This document shows positions 35,766 through 47,442 of a DNA stretch of 64,000 nucleotides, one piece after another. Each line of letters opens with the position of its first letter. Position 1 is the first letter of the stretch. The notes beneath the pieces were generated by a model. It was given only the letters and a program-made list of their open reading frames with translations, ran no database searches and was not told the DNA's origin. Source of the DNA: Paraconiothyrium sp. Pb-2020 (Eukaryota; Ascomycota; Dothideomycetes; Pleosporales; Didymosphaeriaceae); contig JAJUBI010000001.1 in the NCBI GenBank assembly GCA_022419385.1, positions 4,340,001-4,404,000 of the forward strand, written 5' to 3'. The position numbers and the translations under genes were made by a program.

Positions 35766-38700
35766 TTACTTCTTCTTTCGCCCTGCCACACCACCAGTAA
35801 ATCTACCCAACCCACCCAAGCTGCCTCGTGGTTTGTGCCCGGGAACCGGTTGTCCCGCAGCCGCTGGTAATGGCCGACTACCGTGAGCCGCAGGCCCAGG
35901 CAACCTCACATTCTTGGGCGGTACTTCTGGCGGGCCCCTTTCCTTCTCTATCGGGCTTATGCCAACACCAACATCCTCGCCTAGACTCGCCAATCTCGCA
36001 TTCTTCCGCGCCCGCTCTTGCGTGTTTTTGAACTTGTCGAGCAACTCCACCCATTTAACGCCGCCCTCGTCTCTGGCCTTGAGCCGATTCGGCCGCTCGA
36101 AGCTGGATCCGGGATTTCCAAGGGTACTGGAAGGGGCACTGGGAGAACCGGTCTCTGAGCTCTTTTGTCTCAAGTGGTTAAAATTGGAGGTAGGAACATA
36201 CCCGCGGGGCACCATGTGGAGGTAGCCGATGGCAGAGACGCTATTCAATCGGTTCTTGAGTGCTGCAAAAGCAGAAGATTGTGGTAGTAGCATGAGGAGG
36301 CCGTAGAGGCATTTGTAGAGATACGGGTATCGTTCCGGCTCAAGGAGTTGCATGCGAAGGTCTGATAATGTTACGGAATGTCAGGTAAATGAGGTGCGGT
36401 ACTTACAGGTGAAGACGGGTGATTCGAGTAGCTGCACGAGTTTGTCAATTTGGATTAACATATTGACTGTCATCTCGAGATCGGCACTGGTCTAATTAGC
36501 ACTTGCACTTGATACAAGCTCGCTTCATGTACGTACAAGATTTGAAGAAGGTGGTAAGCTTGCTCATACGCCTGAGCTAGGAGACACAATGAAAATGTGG
36601 CGACCGCATTGTGGCACCACGACTTGAACAAGGATACGAAGAACGATTGACCATCTCTGGAGTCCAGATTGCGAAGTCTTCTGCGGAGATCTGCTAGCTC
36701 TGGAGCTGTGATGAGGTTGTTGTTCAAGTTCTGCACCATGATGCTTGCAAACTCGACATCCTAAGGCCAGTCAGATGAAGTGAGTGTAGATATTGCACAG
36801 CTACGCCTACCTCATCCTTCTCAAGGCAATCCGCCATCGTACGGTATATTCGTTCCGCGCTTAGAGTAACGCATAATTGACGAATGATCAAATTGCCTCT
36901 TGTTTCCAGTAGCCGGCGGTCCGTACAGAATAGCTTCAGGAGGTTGACCATGAAAGATGTGAAATATGAATCATCGCTATTCTTCGAGATTTGCGACAGA
37001 AGTAAGAGATCGCGGGTCACAACCGCTTCGGATGGATCGGAGAGCGTTTTGAGAAGGGCAGGGAAGGTCCCGTCTTCGATTGATAGTATCTATCGACGCA
37101 CGTCAGCATTGTGCCCTCGACGAAGGTAAAAGATTTACCTTTCCCGGCGCCATTCTATGCAGCATTATCAGCCACGCTATTGCGGCTACGCGAGTTGCCT
37201 CATGTTCGTTGAGGAATTGAAGAGTGAGAGCGTTGACAGCCGCTTGGTAGTCGAGCTCGGGGATCTTCTGCGGCGAGGGACCACGCTCTTCGGCCGGGGT
37301 AGGTGTCCGGGTTCCTTTACTGTCAAGGGACCTCACGTCCGTTCTATCCTGAATCACGGTCTTCAGCAAACGTGCAGACAGATTCGAATCTCGACGTTCA
37401 GCGCCAGTGAGCTCCTTTCCGAGAGCTGACAGGGATGTAGGTAGTTGTATTTGACCGCCAGTGCTGCCGTCAGGCCGGCGGTTATCGTCGGAGAGTGACA
37501 TGATATAGTCCATAAGCGATGCATTCACCTTGATCGCAGCCTGGCGAATGGACTCCAGGTCGTGCGACATTCTGGGCAGTACGTAGGTGAGCAGGCTTGG
37601 AACAAACGGCATTATCTCTTCAGGGCAGATCTCGAAGAAGCTATCGATCCATCGCAGGGTCGTAAGAAGTATCTCATGGTTCTCGGCTTCTGATCTGCAT
37701 TAGTGTGGGAGTCTCTGAGTGTTGTCACATTTTGCACACCTTTGTCGCCAAACGGCGCCTCTAGGAACTTGACAAGAATTTCCAGGATCTTCGGATGGTC
37801 AACCTGCACGTCTTGCCCTGGCATCCAATCACCGTCACCGCTGGCTGACTTGTCATCCTCAATCGCTATCGAGGCGCTATCATTGTCTTCATCGTGCTTC
37901 TCTTCCGGAGAGCCTTGTCGGTCCGTAACTGAACGGCTCTCTGTGTCGCTGTCCAATTCAGCTCCGCTACGGAAGCTGGACGTGGACTTATTGAACTCGT
38001 CTGCTTGACTCTTCTTGCTTTCTGCTATACCACGCTTTATTCGCGCGATCTTCCTGATTTCACTGAGAAATCGATCCAAGGCCGTTTGCGTAGCCGTGTA
38101 GACATCCTGATTCTCGTCGCTAAGAAACTTGAAGAGGCCGCCTAAGAACCGCGGTAGATATGCGACGAGCTCCAGGTCAGGTATAGAGTCGAGCAATGTT
38201 ATCCATGCCACGAGGAACATGCGAGTGAAGGGACTAAGAACATTTATGCGCTCCTCGAGGAGAGGCAGAAATCGTTCGAGCGAGAACGCAGTAGGGAGGT
38301 CATGGGCGTGCTTTTCTTCATCCGAACCACCTTCGCCTGCGGTATCTTCTGGTGCGTGTAGGATGGAGACGTAGGAGGCCGCGGACTCGGCGACAATATC
38401 TTTGATCAGCCGATCAAGCAGCTCTGCTCCATTCTTGACGGAGAGCTCATTGTCGGCCGCAAGCTGCGTCTTTGCTGTCAGCCGTGTTCTGCAGGGACGC
38501 GTGATAGTTATGATGGAATGGTACTACCTTGCAGAGAGCATCGAAGACCTGATTAAAGTAGACTAGAATTTCTCCCTTGGCTACCTTCGCGATGTTGTAC
38601 ATGCTCTCACACGCGTAGTATCGAACCCGGGCATCTTGATCCGTGAAACAGGCGAGCACAGGAGGGACGATCTCCTCAAGATAGCGAGCTACTTCCTGTA

Positions 38701-38973
38701 CCAACATCAGCCGCGCCTCATGAGACATTCGTCCATACGCACCGGCCCCAACGCTATCGAGGCCGCAGCCAGCCCAATGAGTCCGCCATTTCTAGCGTGG
38801 GGTTGGTGAACGGCGTATGCATATTCATGGCAAAGCTGAGAGACGATCCGCTGTATCCTGTCGAAGTCTCCAGCGGCGAGCGATTCGCGGATGAGACCTT
38901 CGAGCTCGAGGGCACCGCTTTTCCGCTTGTCGTAGAGCTTGTCGTTCAGGGCTTTCGTGATATTGGGGTCCAT
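35766..38973 (-). CDS. VAC14: Vac14, scaffold of the PIKfyve/Fab1 complex
   Basis: HEAT-repeat scaffold that joins Fab1 kinase and Fig4 phosphatase to control PI(3,5)P2 at the vacuole. Eight exons: 38743-38973, 38528-38695, 37740-38463, 37139-37689, 36811-37089, 36537-36760, 36407-36486, 35766-36361; introns 45-64 bp; 950 aa. N-terminal HEAT repeats include ARNGGLIGLAAASIALGPEV and CFTDQDARVRYYACESMYNI. A Ser/Asp/Glu-rich linker follows near residues 240-320. The Fig4-binding region is clear: FADLEMTVNMLIQIDKLVQL and ALKNRLNSVSAIG after LLMLLPQSSAF. The tail is Pro/Gly-rich and ends GRKKK. Intron 6 was placed with GTACGT/ACCAG because only that restores the HLLQIFADLEMTV match. Confidence 0.94.
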
Positions 38974-39418
38974 GTTGCAATCTGCGAGACCTGCCTACAT
39001 GGCGAGAAGAAGGCTATCGTTATGGTGTATTTTGACAGAACGAGAGCATTCGCACGGGCGGTGGCAGGCGCCGTTGTCGTGGCTTGCTCTTGCTGCACGG
39101 CTTAGGCTGGGGCACTGGCCGGCGCGTCTGCACGTCATAGCTCCTGTTTGTGCGGTCCCACGCCTGTGCCGCCGATATCGATAACAGCAACACCTCCTTG
39201 CGCCTTGTGCTGCCCAAAGAGAATATACATCGTCACCGAGCTGCGCACTCGCTCGGAGGAGATGGCATGACGCACTACGGCTCCGTTGGACTCTACGCCT
39301 AGTCAGACTGCTTCATCCACACCATGTGCTCCAGTGCCGCGTGCCCTCTACCCACATAGCTTGAGCTATTCCCGTCCGGTCCGCCGACTCCATTCTACTC
39401 CAGTCCTGCCAGGTCGAT
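38974..39418. promoter_or_regulatory. Shared VAC14/DENND6 promoter
   Basis: About 445 bp between two divergent start codons. No distinct motif is called. Confidence 0.4.
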
Positions 39419-41221
39419 ATGGAGAAGCTCAAGAATAAGATTCTGAACCCTAAGCGTCGCTCTCGCCAGCCTGAAGATGCAAGACAAGACTCCGCAGTCT
39501 CCCGCTCTGGGTTCCGTGACTGGGCTGTAGCTTTGTAAGACCCCTGACCGTCCGCGCGAGCTCGAGATCAAGCTCATGTTTCCAGCGTAGTGTGCAACTT
39601 CAACGTTGATGTCGGTAGGTCGCAGCTCCCTCTCTTTGCACTTGTAACCAGCCGTTGATCCCTGTATTCCAGGACCGGAGATAGAGATCGTATACCCTCC
39701 AGATGTATCCTTCTCCACAGCCGACCTTGGTGCCATCTGCTTTAACAGGTAATTCCTGTCTGTCTTCTTGGTACATCCAGGCTTATTAGTTGAATAGCTT
39801 TCCAGAACAGCAGAATACTGAGACGGTCGATGACCTTGCATTCAACTTCACCATCACCAACACTTCACCAGATGTCAGCATATCATCGCCGCGTGCCCCT
39901 TATGGCAGTGCAGATACTTTCTATGGCACATGCGTTTTCCGTCAGGAATTCGACCATACTATGAAGCGGAGTTTCAACCAGCGAACACTTGTACTCGTGT
40001 CGGCTCACAATTTCCTGCCCTTTTACAGCCGATTGTTGCATTGCATGACAGAATCCGGTGTTATCAGTGATCCGACCACTCTGGAGGCAGCTTACTCCTC
40101 AATGGTCACCTGGCCATCTCCCACGCTTGGTCGGCAAGAATTGCCCTTCTTGGGGTCTATCATCAGCTTGGATATTGCTCCGCATTTTGCTTTTCCTCTT
40201 CAAGGTCTGGCAGGACCCACGCCACTGATATCAGACAAGCGGTCATCGATCTACGCTTATGAGCCGTTAGGATCATGGGACACACTGATGCACTATATGC
40301 CGTGCATTACCGACCTATATGTCATATATGAGAAGCTGATCCTTTGCGAGAGTGTGATCGTTATCGCCAAGTCACCTCAACTAGCAAGCGAAGCTGTGTC
40401 CTCACTTGTTGATCTTGTTCGGCCGGTCCCATACGCTGGTATTATCAAACCGTATATGACTATGCAGGCGAATTTCCAGTGCATAGGCATCGACGGCGGC
40501 ACTCCTAGGCCCTTCATCATCGGAATCACAAGTACGTATGCTGCATCGCATCATGGGCACCAACAGCGCGCACATGCGCCACAATCAGCTGAGCGTCACT
40601 AACGGACTCTTCGTAGACCCTTTCCTTCTAAAACGCATTGTGGCAGCAACCGAAAAAAGTCAACAGCTTCGACCGCACATTCTGTATTTGCAGAATTTCG
40701 ACGGCCCGGTACCGGTCAAAAGACATCATTCAATCCACCATAAGTCCAGCCGCAACGCACTACTAGACCTTCCTGGCGGTGGCATAGAAGCACGTATGCC
40801 TTCGAAGCGTTTCCTGAAATCGGACCATGCTGTTGTGTCTCATATCGAGACTTTGCTCAAGAGTGGTGACCAAACCCACGAGCTAGGACCACTGATCAGG
40901 CGACATTTCGCGGAACTGACAGCCCAATTCATCGCACCGATCAACCGCTATCTGACCACCACCAACGTCATCTCTCCTGGCGGCAACCAACGCTATGCGA
41001 GTTTCTCAGTCAACGATTTCATTCGTAGCCTGGGAAAGCACGGAACCAGCGTCAAGATTCGAGGACAGGGCCCAATACAACGACACCGTGCTAGGGACCC
41101 GTTCTATGAGACCTTCTGCAGCTCGCTCAATTTTCACTCATGGCTGGAGATGAAGATTGCCTTGGAGACGGAGGCCAGTGCCGGGCTGTTGAGAGCGGGA
41201 CCTACCGCGGCAGGTAGTTGA
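39419..41221 (+). CDS. DENND6: DENND6-type DENN-domain protein
   Basis: DENN proteins are guanine-nucleotide exchange factors for Rab GTPases; animal DENND6 acts on Rab14 in recycling. Five exons: 39419-39534, 39586-39614 (29 nt), 39673-39748, 39798-40531, 40617-41221; 519 aa. The assembled N-terminus reads DWAVAFVVCNFNVDV then GPEIEIVYPPDVSFS, the family's u-DENN start. The middle has GTCVFRQEFD, RTLVLVSAHNFLPFYSRLL, LILCESVIVIAKSPQLASEA and VDLVRPVPYAGIIKPYMTM. The C-terminus has FLKSDHAVVSHIETLL, RHFAELTAQFIAPINRYL and SLNFHSWLEMK, matching the DENND6 pattern up to its end. The substrate Rab is unknown. Short early exons make the gene easy to mispredict. Confidence 0.88.
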
Positions 41222-42201
41222 GGTCATCCCATGATAGCTTGACTTTTAAAAGAAACATTGAGTCAACAATATTTGTATTTCGCATACCAGGGCAGATGTA
41301 CGAGCTCTATGGTACCCGGTTTGACATTCAAACACCCATTGAACGACCAACTCGAAGCAGTCAGGAGGTGCAATCAACTGATCGCAACGCTCGGAGCATC
41401 GAAGATATCATCTATGAAGATCTCGATTGTCATTCCAATGTCCAGCTATCTGGATCTTCGACGATGAAGCCCAGCGCGTTCCTTGTATAGTCTCCCGCAG
41501 ACAGCGGAAAGGAGTGCAGTTCGCCTAGTGTGCATGTGCAAGAGCGAAATTGGAATCAAAGGGGAGCTTTCACAGGGTTGCCAGGGCCCATCAGGTGGAG
41601 GGTGGAGGGTGGAGGGTGGAGGGTGGCTTCGGGGTTCCAATGACGGGGGGTGGAAGAACGGCTTGGTCCTTGATTGAAGAAGCATAACAACTCTCGTTGC
41701 AATACGTAAATTTACGAAAGCCTGCAAAATCAATTGTATATGGTAGTGTTGGATTCTAGAACGTGGTTAGCGAGTGTCTCTATCTTTGTACACGCTCCAA
41801 AGATCAGTCTCTTGTGTCAAGTCAGAGTCTTGGCTATGAGTTGTGTGTTGATAATTTGTCATGCTCATGCTATCATTCGTTGCCAGTTTTGTAGTCAACG
41901 TTAACGTTGCGCGAGAAGTCAGTTGGTGTCATGTATGTATATGAGGTTGAGCGTTTGCAAATAGTACGGTGACATGAAAGCGCGCTAAGAGTTGTCAAGC
42001 CTCGCGGAGTGGTTGCACGCGCCATCTCGACCAACGTCAAACCGAGGCCGCCAACGCCAACCGTCACTGGCAACCTCTCGCTTGCGCCTTCCACTGCTAC
42101 AGACAAAGACAACCCATCCTTTGCGCAGCCATATCGCACACTCGTTGCGTCCAGCCACCACCAACTGTGCTAATCTCTAGGTCGTGAACCGCGGCGTCAC
42201 A
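41222..42201. other. Intergenic between DENND6 and TAF12
   Basis: About 980 bp: DENND6 3' flank, a G-rich minisatellite at 41594-41626 and the TAF12 promoter. Open frames at 41218-41490 lie in the likely 3' UTR and show nothing recognisable. Confidence 0.5.
41594..41626 (+). repeat. GGTGGAG minisatellite
   Basis: About four and a half tandem copies of a 7-bp unit, ggtggag. The plus strand has many closely spaced G-runs and could form a G-quadruplex in DNA or in the DENND6 3' UTR RNA. Confidence 0.75.
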
Positions 42202-44206
42202 ATGAGCGCTCAACTACAGGGTCAGGCACCCACTGGCCAGCAGCAAATGCAACTCCTTAAGGTGGATGACGTGCCTAAGCTGCAGTCCCTCAATGAAGAC
42301 CTGAAGCAGAAATACAGACCTATCTTTCAGCAACTATGGAACACAGTATCGACAAAGCCCGCAGGGAGCCCGGAGCACACCCAGGCTCGAACAAAGCTCC
42401 AGGAGTTTTCTCAAAAGCTCATCGCTCAGGAGAGGGTCAGCTGTTCACATAAGCCAGGCGCAGTGACTAGATACTGACTGTTCGTTCAGGCTTTCCGTGC
42501 AAGAGCTAAAGCGAACGCAGCACAGCAGAACCAAGCGTCCGGCGGAGAACAGTCGCAATCTGGCGCGGCGGGCCAACAGAACCCACAGCCGAAGGTCGAA
42601 CAGAACCAGCCTGCGCCGACACAGCAGCCCCCGCAAAATCAGAATGCGATGCAACAGCCTCCGAACCAGGCGCAAGGGCAGAACCCACCACAGCAGGGCG
42701 ACCAGCGGCCCCAGATAGAGCCTGAGATCGTGAAGCATGTCCAGAACTTCACCTACTGGCTGCCAGTCAATGGACCTCAGCCAGGTACACCAGAAGGTGA
42801 AGCAAAGATCAAGGAGATGCGCAACAGCTACCTGATGGCATTGAACAAACAACACAAGGCCAAGGGCCGAATAGCTATGCTAGATAATATGGTGCAACAG
42901 AGGCAGAAGTCTGGACAGGAGATACCTCCCGAGGTTGCCAACAACAAGGCCCAGATGCAAAAAGAGTACAATGCGGCGAAGGATTTTGTTGATACTTTCA
43001 GAGAGAAGCAGAAACAGAACAAAATGGAGCATGATCAGCGGCGCGCTCAACAGCAGCAGCAACAAAATCAACAAAGTCAGGAACCGCCGTCTCAACCACA
43101 GTTCGCACAGCAGCAGCGCCAAAACTCGCAGCCCAACATAAAAGCGGAACCCGCAATCAAAGTCGAAGGGCAACTTCCCGAAGCACCTCCTGCGCAACAA
43201 TTCGGAAACATGCAAGGCGGTCCCCAGCAAACGCAGCAGCAGCAGCCACCACCGCAGCAGCAGCAGAGCGCACAGGCAGCGTCGTCGATGCCGCAGCAGC
43301 AGCCCATGCGACAGCCTCCCGCGCCCCTTCAGCAGCACAACCAGCTGCCAAACCAGCACCCGCAATTCGCGCAACCGGGGCAGCCGCAGCCGCACCAGCA
43401 ACCTCCGCGCCCGCAAATTAACCCGCATCAGGCGAATGGTATGCCGCATGCGCAGAATACCAATTCACCACACCCTCAATCTGCGACTTCCACCGCTGGC
43501 CGACCGGTTCCACTTTCTCACCAGGACGCAGTGAACGCCGCGCAAAGATCATACTCGGATAACGCCGGCCTGCGCACCGCTACACCTTTGCAAGGTCAGG
43601 GCAACTTTCACACCCCAGGAAGCCGCGAGCGCGAGCAGATGAACAACCCCAAGATGCCTATTCCGCGCAACCTCAATACTTCTCAACCAAGTCCTGTCCC
43701 CATGGGTCCAGCTCGCCCTACAATAAGCGGTCCCACGAATGGCGCCCCGGGCCCAATGGGTCAACCCGTCATCACCAGAATGCCGCCATTCCAGCTCGAA
43801 GGTGACAATGATCGCGTTCTCAGCAAGCGCAAGCTTGACGAGCTTGTGCGTCAAGTGACCGGCGGTTCGGAGGAAGCCTTGACCGCAGAAGTCGAAGAGG
43901 TAATATTTGAACATACCCCTCGAGAATCGTCGTTGCTAACAAGCCCAGGCTGTCCTTCAGATGGCGGACGACTTTGTCGATACGGTCATCAGCAACGCGT
44001 GCAAGCTGGCCAAGCTTCGAGAGTCACCGCAGCTCGACATTCGCGATCTCCAGCTGGTCCTCGAGCGCAACTACAACATCCGTATTCCTGGCTACGCTTC
44101 CGATGATGTTCGCACAGTGCGCAGACTGGTTCCGGCTCCGGGCTGGACGCAGAAGATGAACGCCGTGCAAGCAGCTAAAGTTATGGGAGGGAAGACGGAC
44201 ATCTAG
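42202..44206 (+). CDS. TAF12: TFIID/SAGA subunit TAF12
   Basis: Histone-fold subunit shared by TFIID and SAGA, pairing with TAF4 or Ada1. Exons 42202-42435, 42490-43899, 43949-44206; introns 54 and 49 bp; 633 aa. The N-terminal part has LQEFSQKLIAQER joined to AFRARAKANAAQQ and a helical stretch with PEIVKHVQNFTYWLPVNGP. A very long Gln/Pro-rich middle (about residues 80-480) is typical of fungal TAF12 activator-binding tails. The histone fold lies at the C-terminus: KRKLDELVRQVTGG, then MADDFVDTVISNACKLAKLR and DLQLVLERNYNIRIPGY. The second intron splits the fold between the first and second helices. The start is MSAQLQGQ; a GTG-started upstream frame is ignored. Confidence 0.94.
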
Positions 44207-45333
44207 TCCAGTCCCCGTTCGCGTTGCTCTTGTTCGCGTTTATCAGACGCTGAGGAGTACAAACATCTGCACTGTATCATTCACGGCGCATAACAAGGGA
44301 AAGCGACTTGGCGCGTATGCGGGCTATTTTTCCAAACATTAATGTGAGCAACCACCGGTTTCGCGAGTGTGGAATTATTGCAGAGAGAAAATATATGGCA
44401 GGAATGGGCATCAGCAACCCCGAGCAAGTTATAATAAGGTATACCAATGCTGGACGTACAGTTACGACCGACGGGTTCCATTAGCCAGACCCACTATCAC
44501 ATCACACGCAAAAGGGGTGCATTTGGACACAACCGCCTATTGCACGAAACCTCTGAACGATCAAACGACACCCTATTTCATGCGAGCAGCCGCTGGTGAA
44601 CCCAAATGAAGTGACAAAGGCATGGCTGCCGCCATTGAAAGATCATACCCGGAGTGATCTATGTGCTGGACATTTTTACTTGAACTGGAATCTGGTTGGC
44701 TAGTCCCTCGGCACAGTTATGGCTTTTAGCGCAATGCTACATTCGTTTCGAGACGGAAGACTAATACTTATGCACCGAGTTTATTCTACCACTTGGGATG
44801 TGCTCAACTGCGTTGGATTTTGGAGTAGAGTAGACACGTGTTGGTCTTGCTTCTGGCAGAAGCTTTAACGGACTACATCACCCTTCATTACTTACCGTTA
44901 ATATAAGAGCTGTGCTGTACGTTATTTTTTTCGTGAGTTTTGAGAAGCTACTGTTGTCCAAGACGTTTGCAGGTCAATAAGAATGATTACTGTGAGACAC
45001 TGAAAGTCCATTGCGTAGTGAGCCGCCTATTCATGTTCGCTAATGTGCTTCTCATATACTTCTTTCATAGTATTCATAGGAACGTCTGAGGTATGTTGAG
45101 CGTGCACAGTTGCATGTATAGGAAGTCATTCAAATTGCATGTGCGTCAAATTCGAGGAAAACGTCAATAGTGTAAAAAACATAGGAGCACTGTGTGGCCA
45201 AAAAAAATATATAGTGCAGCAGTAGGACTCCTCTCTGATCGAACTTCTAATAGATTCCGCCTCACCTGGACAAAGTTCGTCACTCTTCACAGCGCACTGT
45301 GTGCAGATGAGAAGAAGTCAAAAAAGAGATTAA
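44207..45333. other. Intergenic between TAF12 and tRNA-Asn
   Basis: About 1.1 kb with no gene recognised. Open frames are short and start-poor. Confidence 0.5.
45320..45325 (-). terminator. RNA polymerase III terminator of tRNA-Asn
   Basis: Six T residues in a row on the minus strand, 8 nt after the tRNA 3' end, as expected for Pol III termination. Confidence 0.8.
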
Positions 45334-45407
45334 CTCCCCCGCGTGGGCTCGAACCACGAACCTCCTGATTAACAGTCAGACGCGCTAGCCAATTGCGCCA
45401 CGGAGGA
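45334..45407 (-). tRNA. tRNA-Asn (anticodon GTT)
   Basis: A 74-nt intronless cloverleaf. The acceptor stem TCCTCCG pairs with CGGGGGA. The A box is TGGCGCAATTGG and the B box GGTTCGAGCCC. The anticodon loop CTGTTAATC has GTT at 45371-45373. No CCA is encoded, as usual for eukaryotes. Confidence 0.96.
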
Positions 45408-45927
45408 TGTTTTAAACAACTGCTGTTGTTACGGCTGTTGATGTGCAGAGAACAGATTGTATATACTATAGAGCAGCCGATGATTAGCACGAGAAAGCGC
45501 TCGAGAAGGGCAAGGTCGAGGGTGCTATGATGATATGGCTTTGTGGGCCGGACTAGGCGAGTGCCGGTCGCCCGATCTTAGGCGCATGATTCTGGCAGAC
45601 TTGGACAGGGGTAGCTTGCAGCGCAACCTAATTTATCAGATCTATGCGACTAAGACCAAATTACATAGTGTCGTCATGTGGAAATGGTCTTGCCCAGGTG
45701 AAGGATTGTTTATACATATGATGTAATAATATACGTGTGTAATAAAGCACAGCAACATATCAAACATGAGTACAAGCACATACTCTGTCACAACAATACT
45801 CGTGGATAGTATTGAAAGTACGACTCGCATCTACGTTGCAGAGCTGAAGGTGAAACAACACCAAGAGTGACTAACAGCCCGACTGCGGCATGCATGTGCT
45901 CACTCTATGCTATAAATGGCGCAGTCA
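45408..45927. other. Intergenic between tRNA-Asn and NIF3
   Basis: About 520 bp of tRNA upstream and NIF3 3' flank. No supported gene. Confidence 0.5.
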
Positions 45928-47208
45928 CTACTGCCCATCGTTGTTCAAGACCACAATCCCATAAGGATCTCTATCGAACTCACTAACCACAACCTCGAAA
46001 TCATCATCCGCCAACGCCTCTTTTAACTCCTCCTTCCCAGCTTCTTCTTCCCGTAACTTATTCCACTGCTCTGCCACCTCGACATCTAGCTGCGCTGCCA
46101 ACACGTCGCTTAGGAAACCCCTCTCAGAGTTACTGTGGAACAAGGTTATTACAACCTGACCTTTTTCTATTGCCGCAAGCGCCTCGTGGTGGCTCATCTC
46201 GCCCGTGAACAGGAGATCAACATCGAGATTGCTGAGAAGCGAAGCCCCTGATCCCGCGCAGATACCCACGCTACGGATGGTGAGCGCCGACATGTCCGCG
46301 TTTTGCGGTATCGCGATTGGGAAGCCTTTCGGGTTATTGAGGCCGCGGCCTATGCGGTCAAGGAGCGCGGGAAGTGGCTGAGGCGAGTCGAAATGGACGA
46401 TACGGCCCATACCTGCACCAAGATGCGTCTCGAGCTCTGGTGATTGTGGGACGACTGGTCTGCGAGTGTGAGGGATTGCTGTCAAGTGCGCGGATTGATT
46501 GCCCAGAAGAAGCGTTGTCTGCACGGACGACGGATGGTGTGCAAGCGCCCACGTTGGCCGCTTCTTGTCCACGAACGGATCATTGTCTTCGTTTTTCGGT
46601 GTTTTGCCCGGTTCTGAGCTCGTTTCAGCATCTTCAAACTGCGAGTGCTTCTTGCTACCCGTCACTATGTCCGCTAGCCAATCACCTAAACCTCCTGGTG
46701 CTGCATCTACAGCGGTATGCGGGCTATACACGCTAATGCCATGGCTTGCTAATCGAAGCAACGTCTGCTGTTGTGAGTCTGCAAGCGTGATGGCTTTCAG
46801 CCCGCGAAATATAATGGGGTGGTATGCGACGATTATAGAAGACTTGAGCTCGATTGCCTCGTCGGCGACAGCTTTGGTGAGGTCAATGGTCAGGAGAACG
46901 TTGTTGGATTGGCGGCGCGAGGGTACGAAGGGAGCTTCGAGGAGGAGCCCGGTATTGTCCCAGGAGCTGTCTGCGAGGGCTTGGGGATAGCTGGATGTTG
47001 TTAGCTGGATGTAGTCTGAGAAACATGGGGAGCAATTAATGGCACTTGTGTACTTTCCACAAGTTCGAAGCGTAAGCGGTAGAGCTGTGGTTGAGCACCA
47101 ATGCTATAGGAGTGAAGGAACCGATGATCGAGGAACTGAGACTCACAGCTTCTTCATAGCCCTCACCACAGCCCTGGAAAATGGCGCAGAGCTAGGCGGC
47201 GAACTCAT
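45928..47208 (-). CDS. NIF3: NIF3-family dinuclear metal protein
   Basis: Member of the NIF3 (GTP cyclohydrolase I type 2-like) family, whose biochemical role is unsettled. Exons 47147-47208 and 45928-46990, intron 156 bp; 374 aa. The splice restores RAMKKLYPQALADSSWDNTG. Conserved metal-site motifs are SSIIVAYHPIIFRG, VYSPHTAVDAAPGG, GICAGSGASLL and LLFTGEMSHHEALAA. The start used is MSSPPSSAPFSR; an in-frame upstream ATG (MFSASVRRASS) would make a short Arg/Ser-rich, mitochondrial-like leader and is a real alternative. It is divergent from the BolA gene across 234 bp that contain a palindromic GATA-site pair. Confidence 0.92.
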
Positions 47209-47380
47209 ACTGGAAGCCCTCCTAACACTTGCTGAAAACATGAACGTGCCTGCTACCCCACCTGATACACAAAAGCGCATCCGCCTCGACGCCAAAAACG
47301 CGCATGCTGTACGCACAGACCCGCGCACGTCACTCGCTCTCCCCCAAAACGCTTAAAATCGCCGACCCACACGTCCCGCC

Positions 47381-47404
47381 ATCTGATAAGTGTGTTTATC
47401 AGAT
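47381..47404. promoter_or_regulatory. Inverted pair of ATCTGATAA iron-GATA-type sites
   Basis: ATCTGATAA at 47381-47389 and its exact reverse complement at 47396-47404, spaced by 6 nt. Each arm matches ATCWGATAA, the published site of siderophore/iron GATA repressors (SreA/Fep1 class). It sits 38 nt before the BolA ATG and 172 bp from the NIF3 ATG. If transcribed it could also form a 9-bp RNA stem-loop. Confidence 0.6.
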
Positions 47405-47442
47405 CCGAACCCTGCAAAACGGCATTGCCTCACCAAACTCGA

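Noticed and set aside
36492..36532. Alternative VAC14 intron with GTACAT donor and ATTAG acceptor (41 bp)
   Set aside because: It also keeps frame but is too short and has no proper branch spacing; GTACGT/ACCAG gives a better match to the family.
42445..43449. Long minus-strand frames rich in Leu/Arg
   Set aside because: They are the antisense of the Gln/Pro-rich middle of TAF12 (CAG/CCN repeats).
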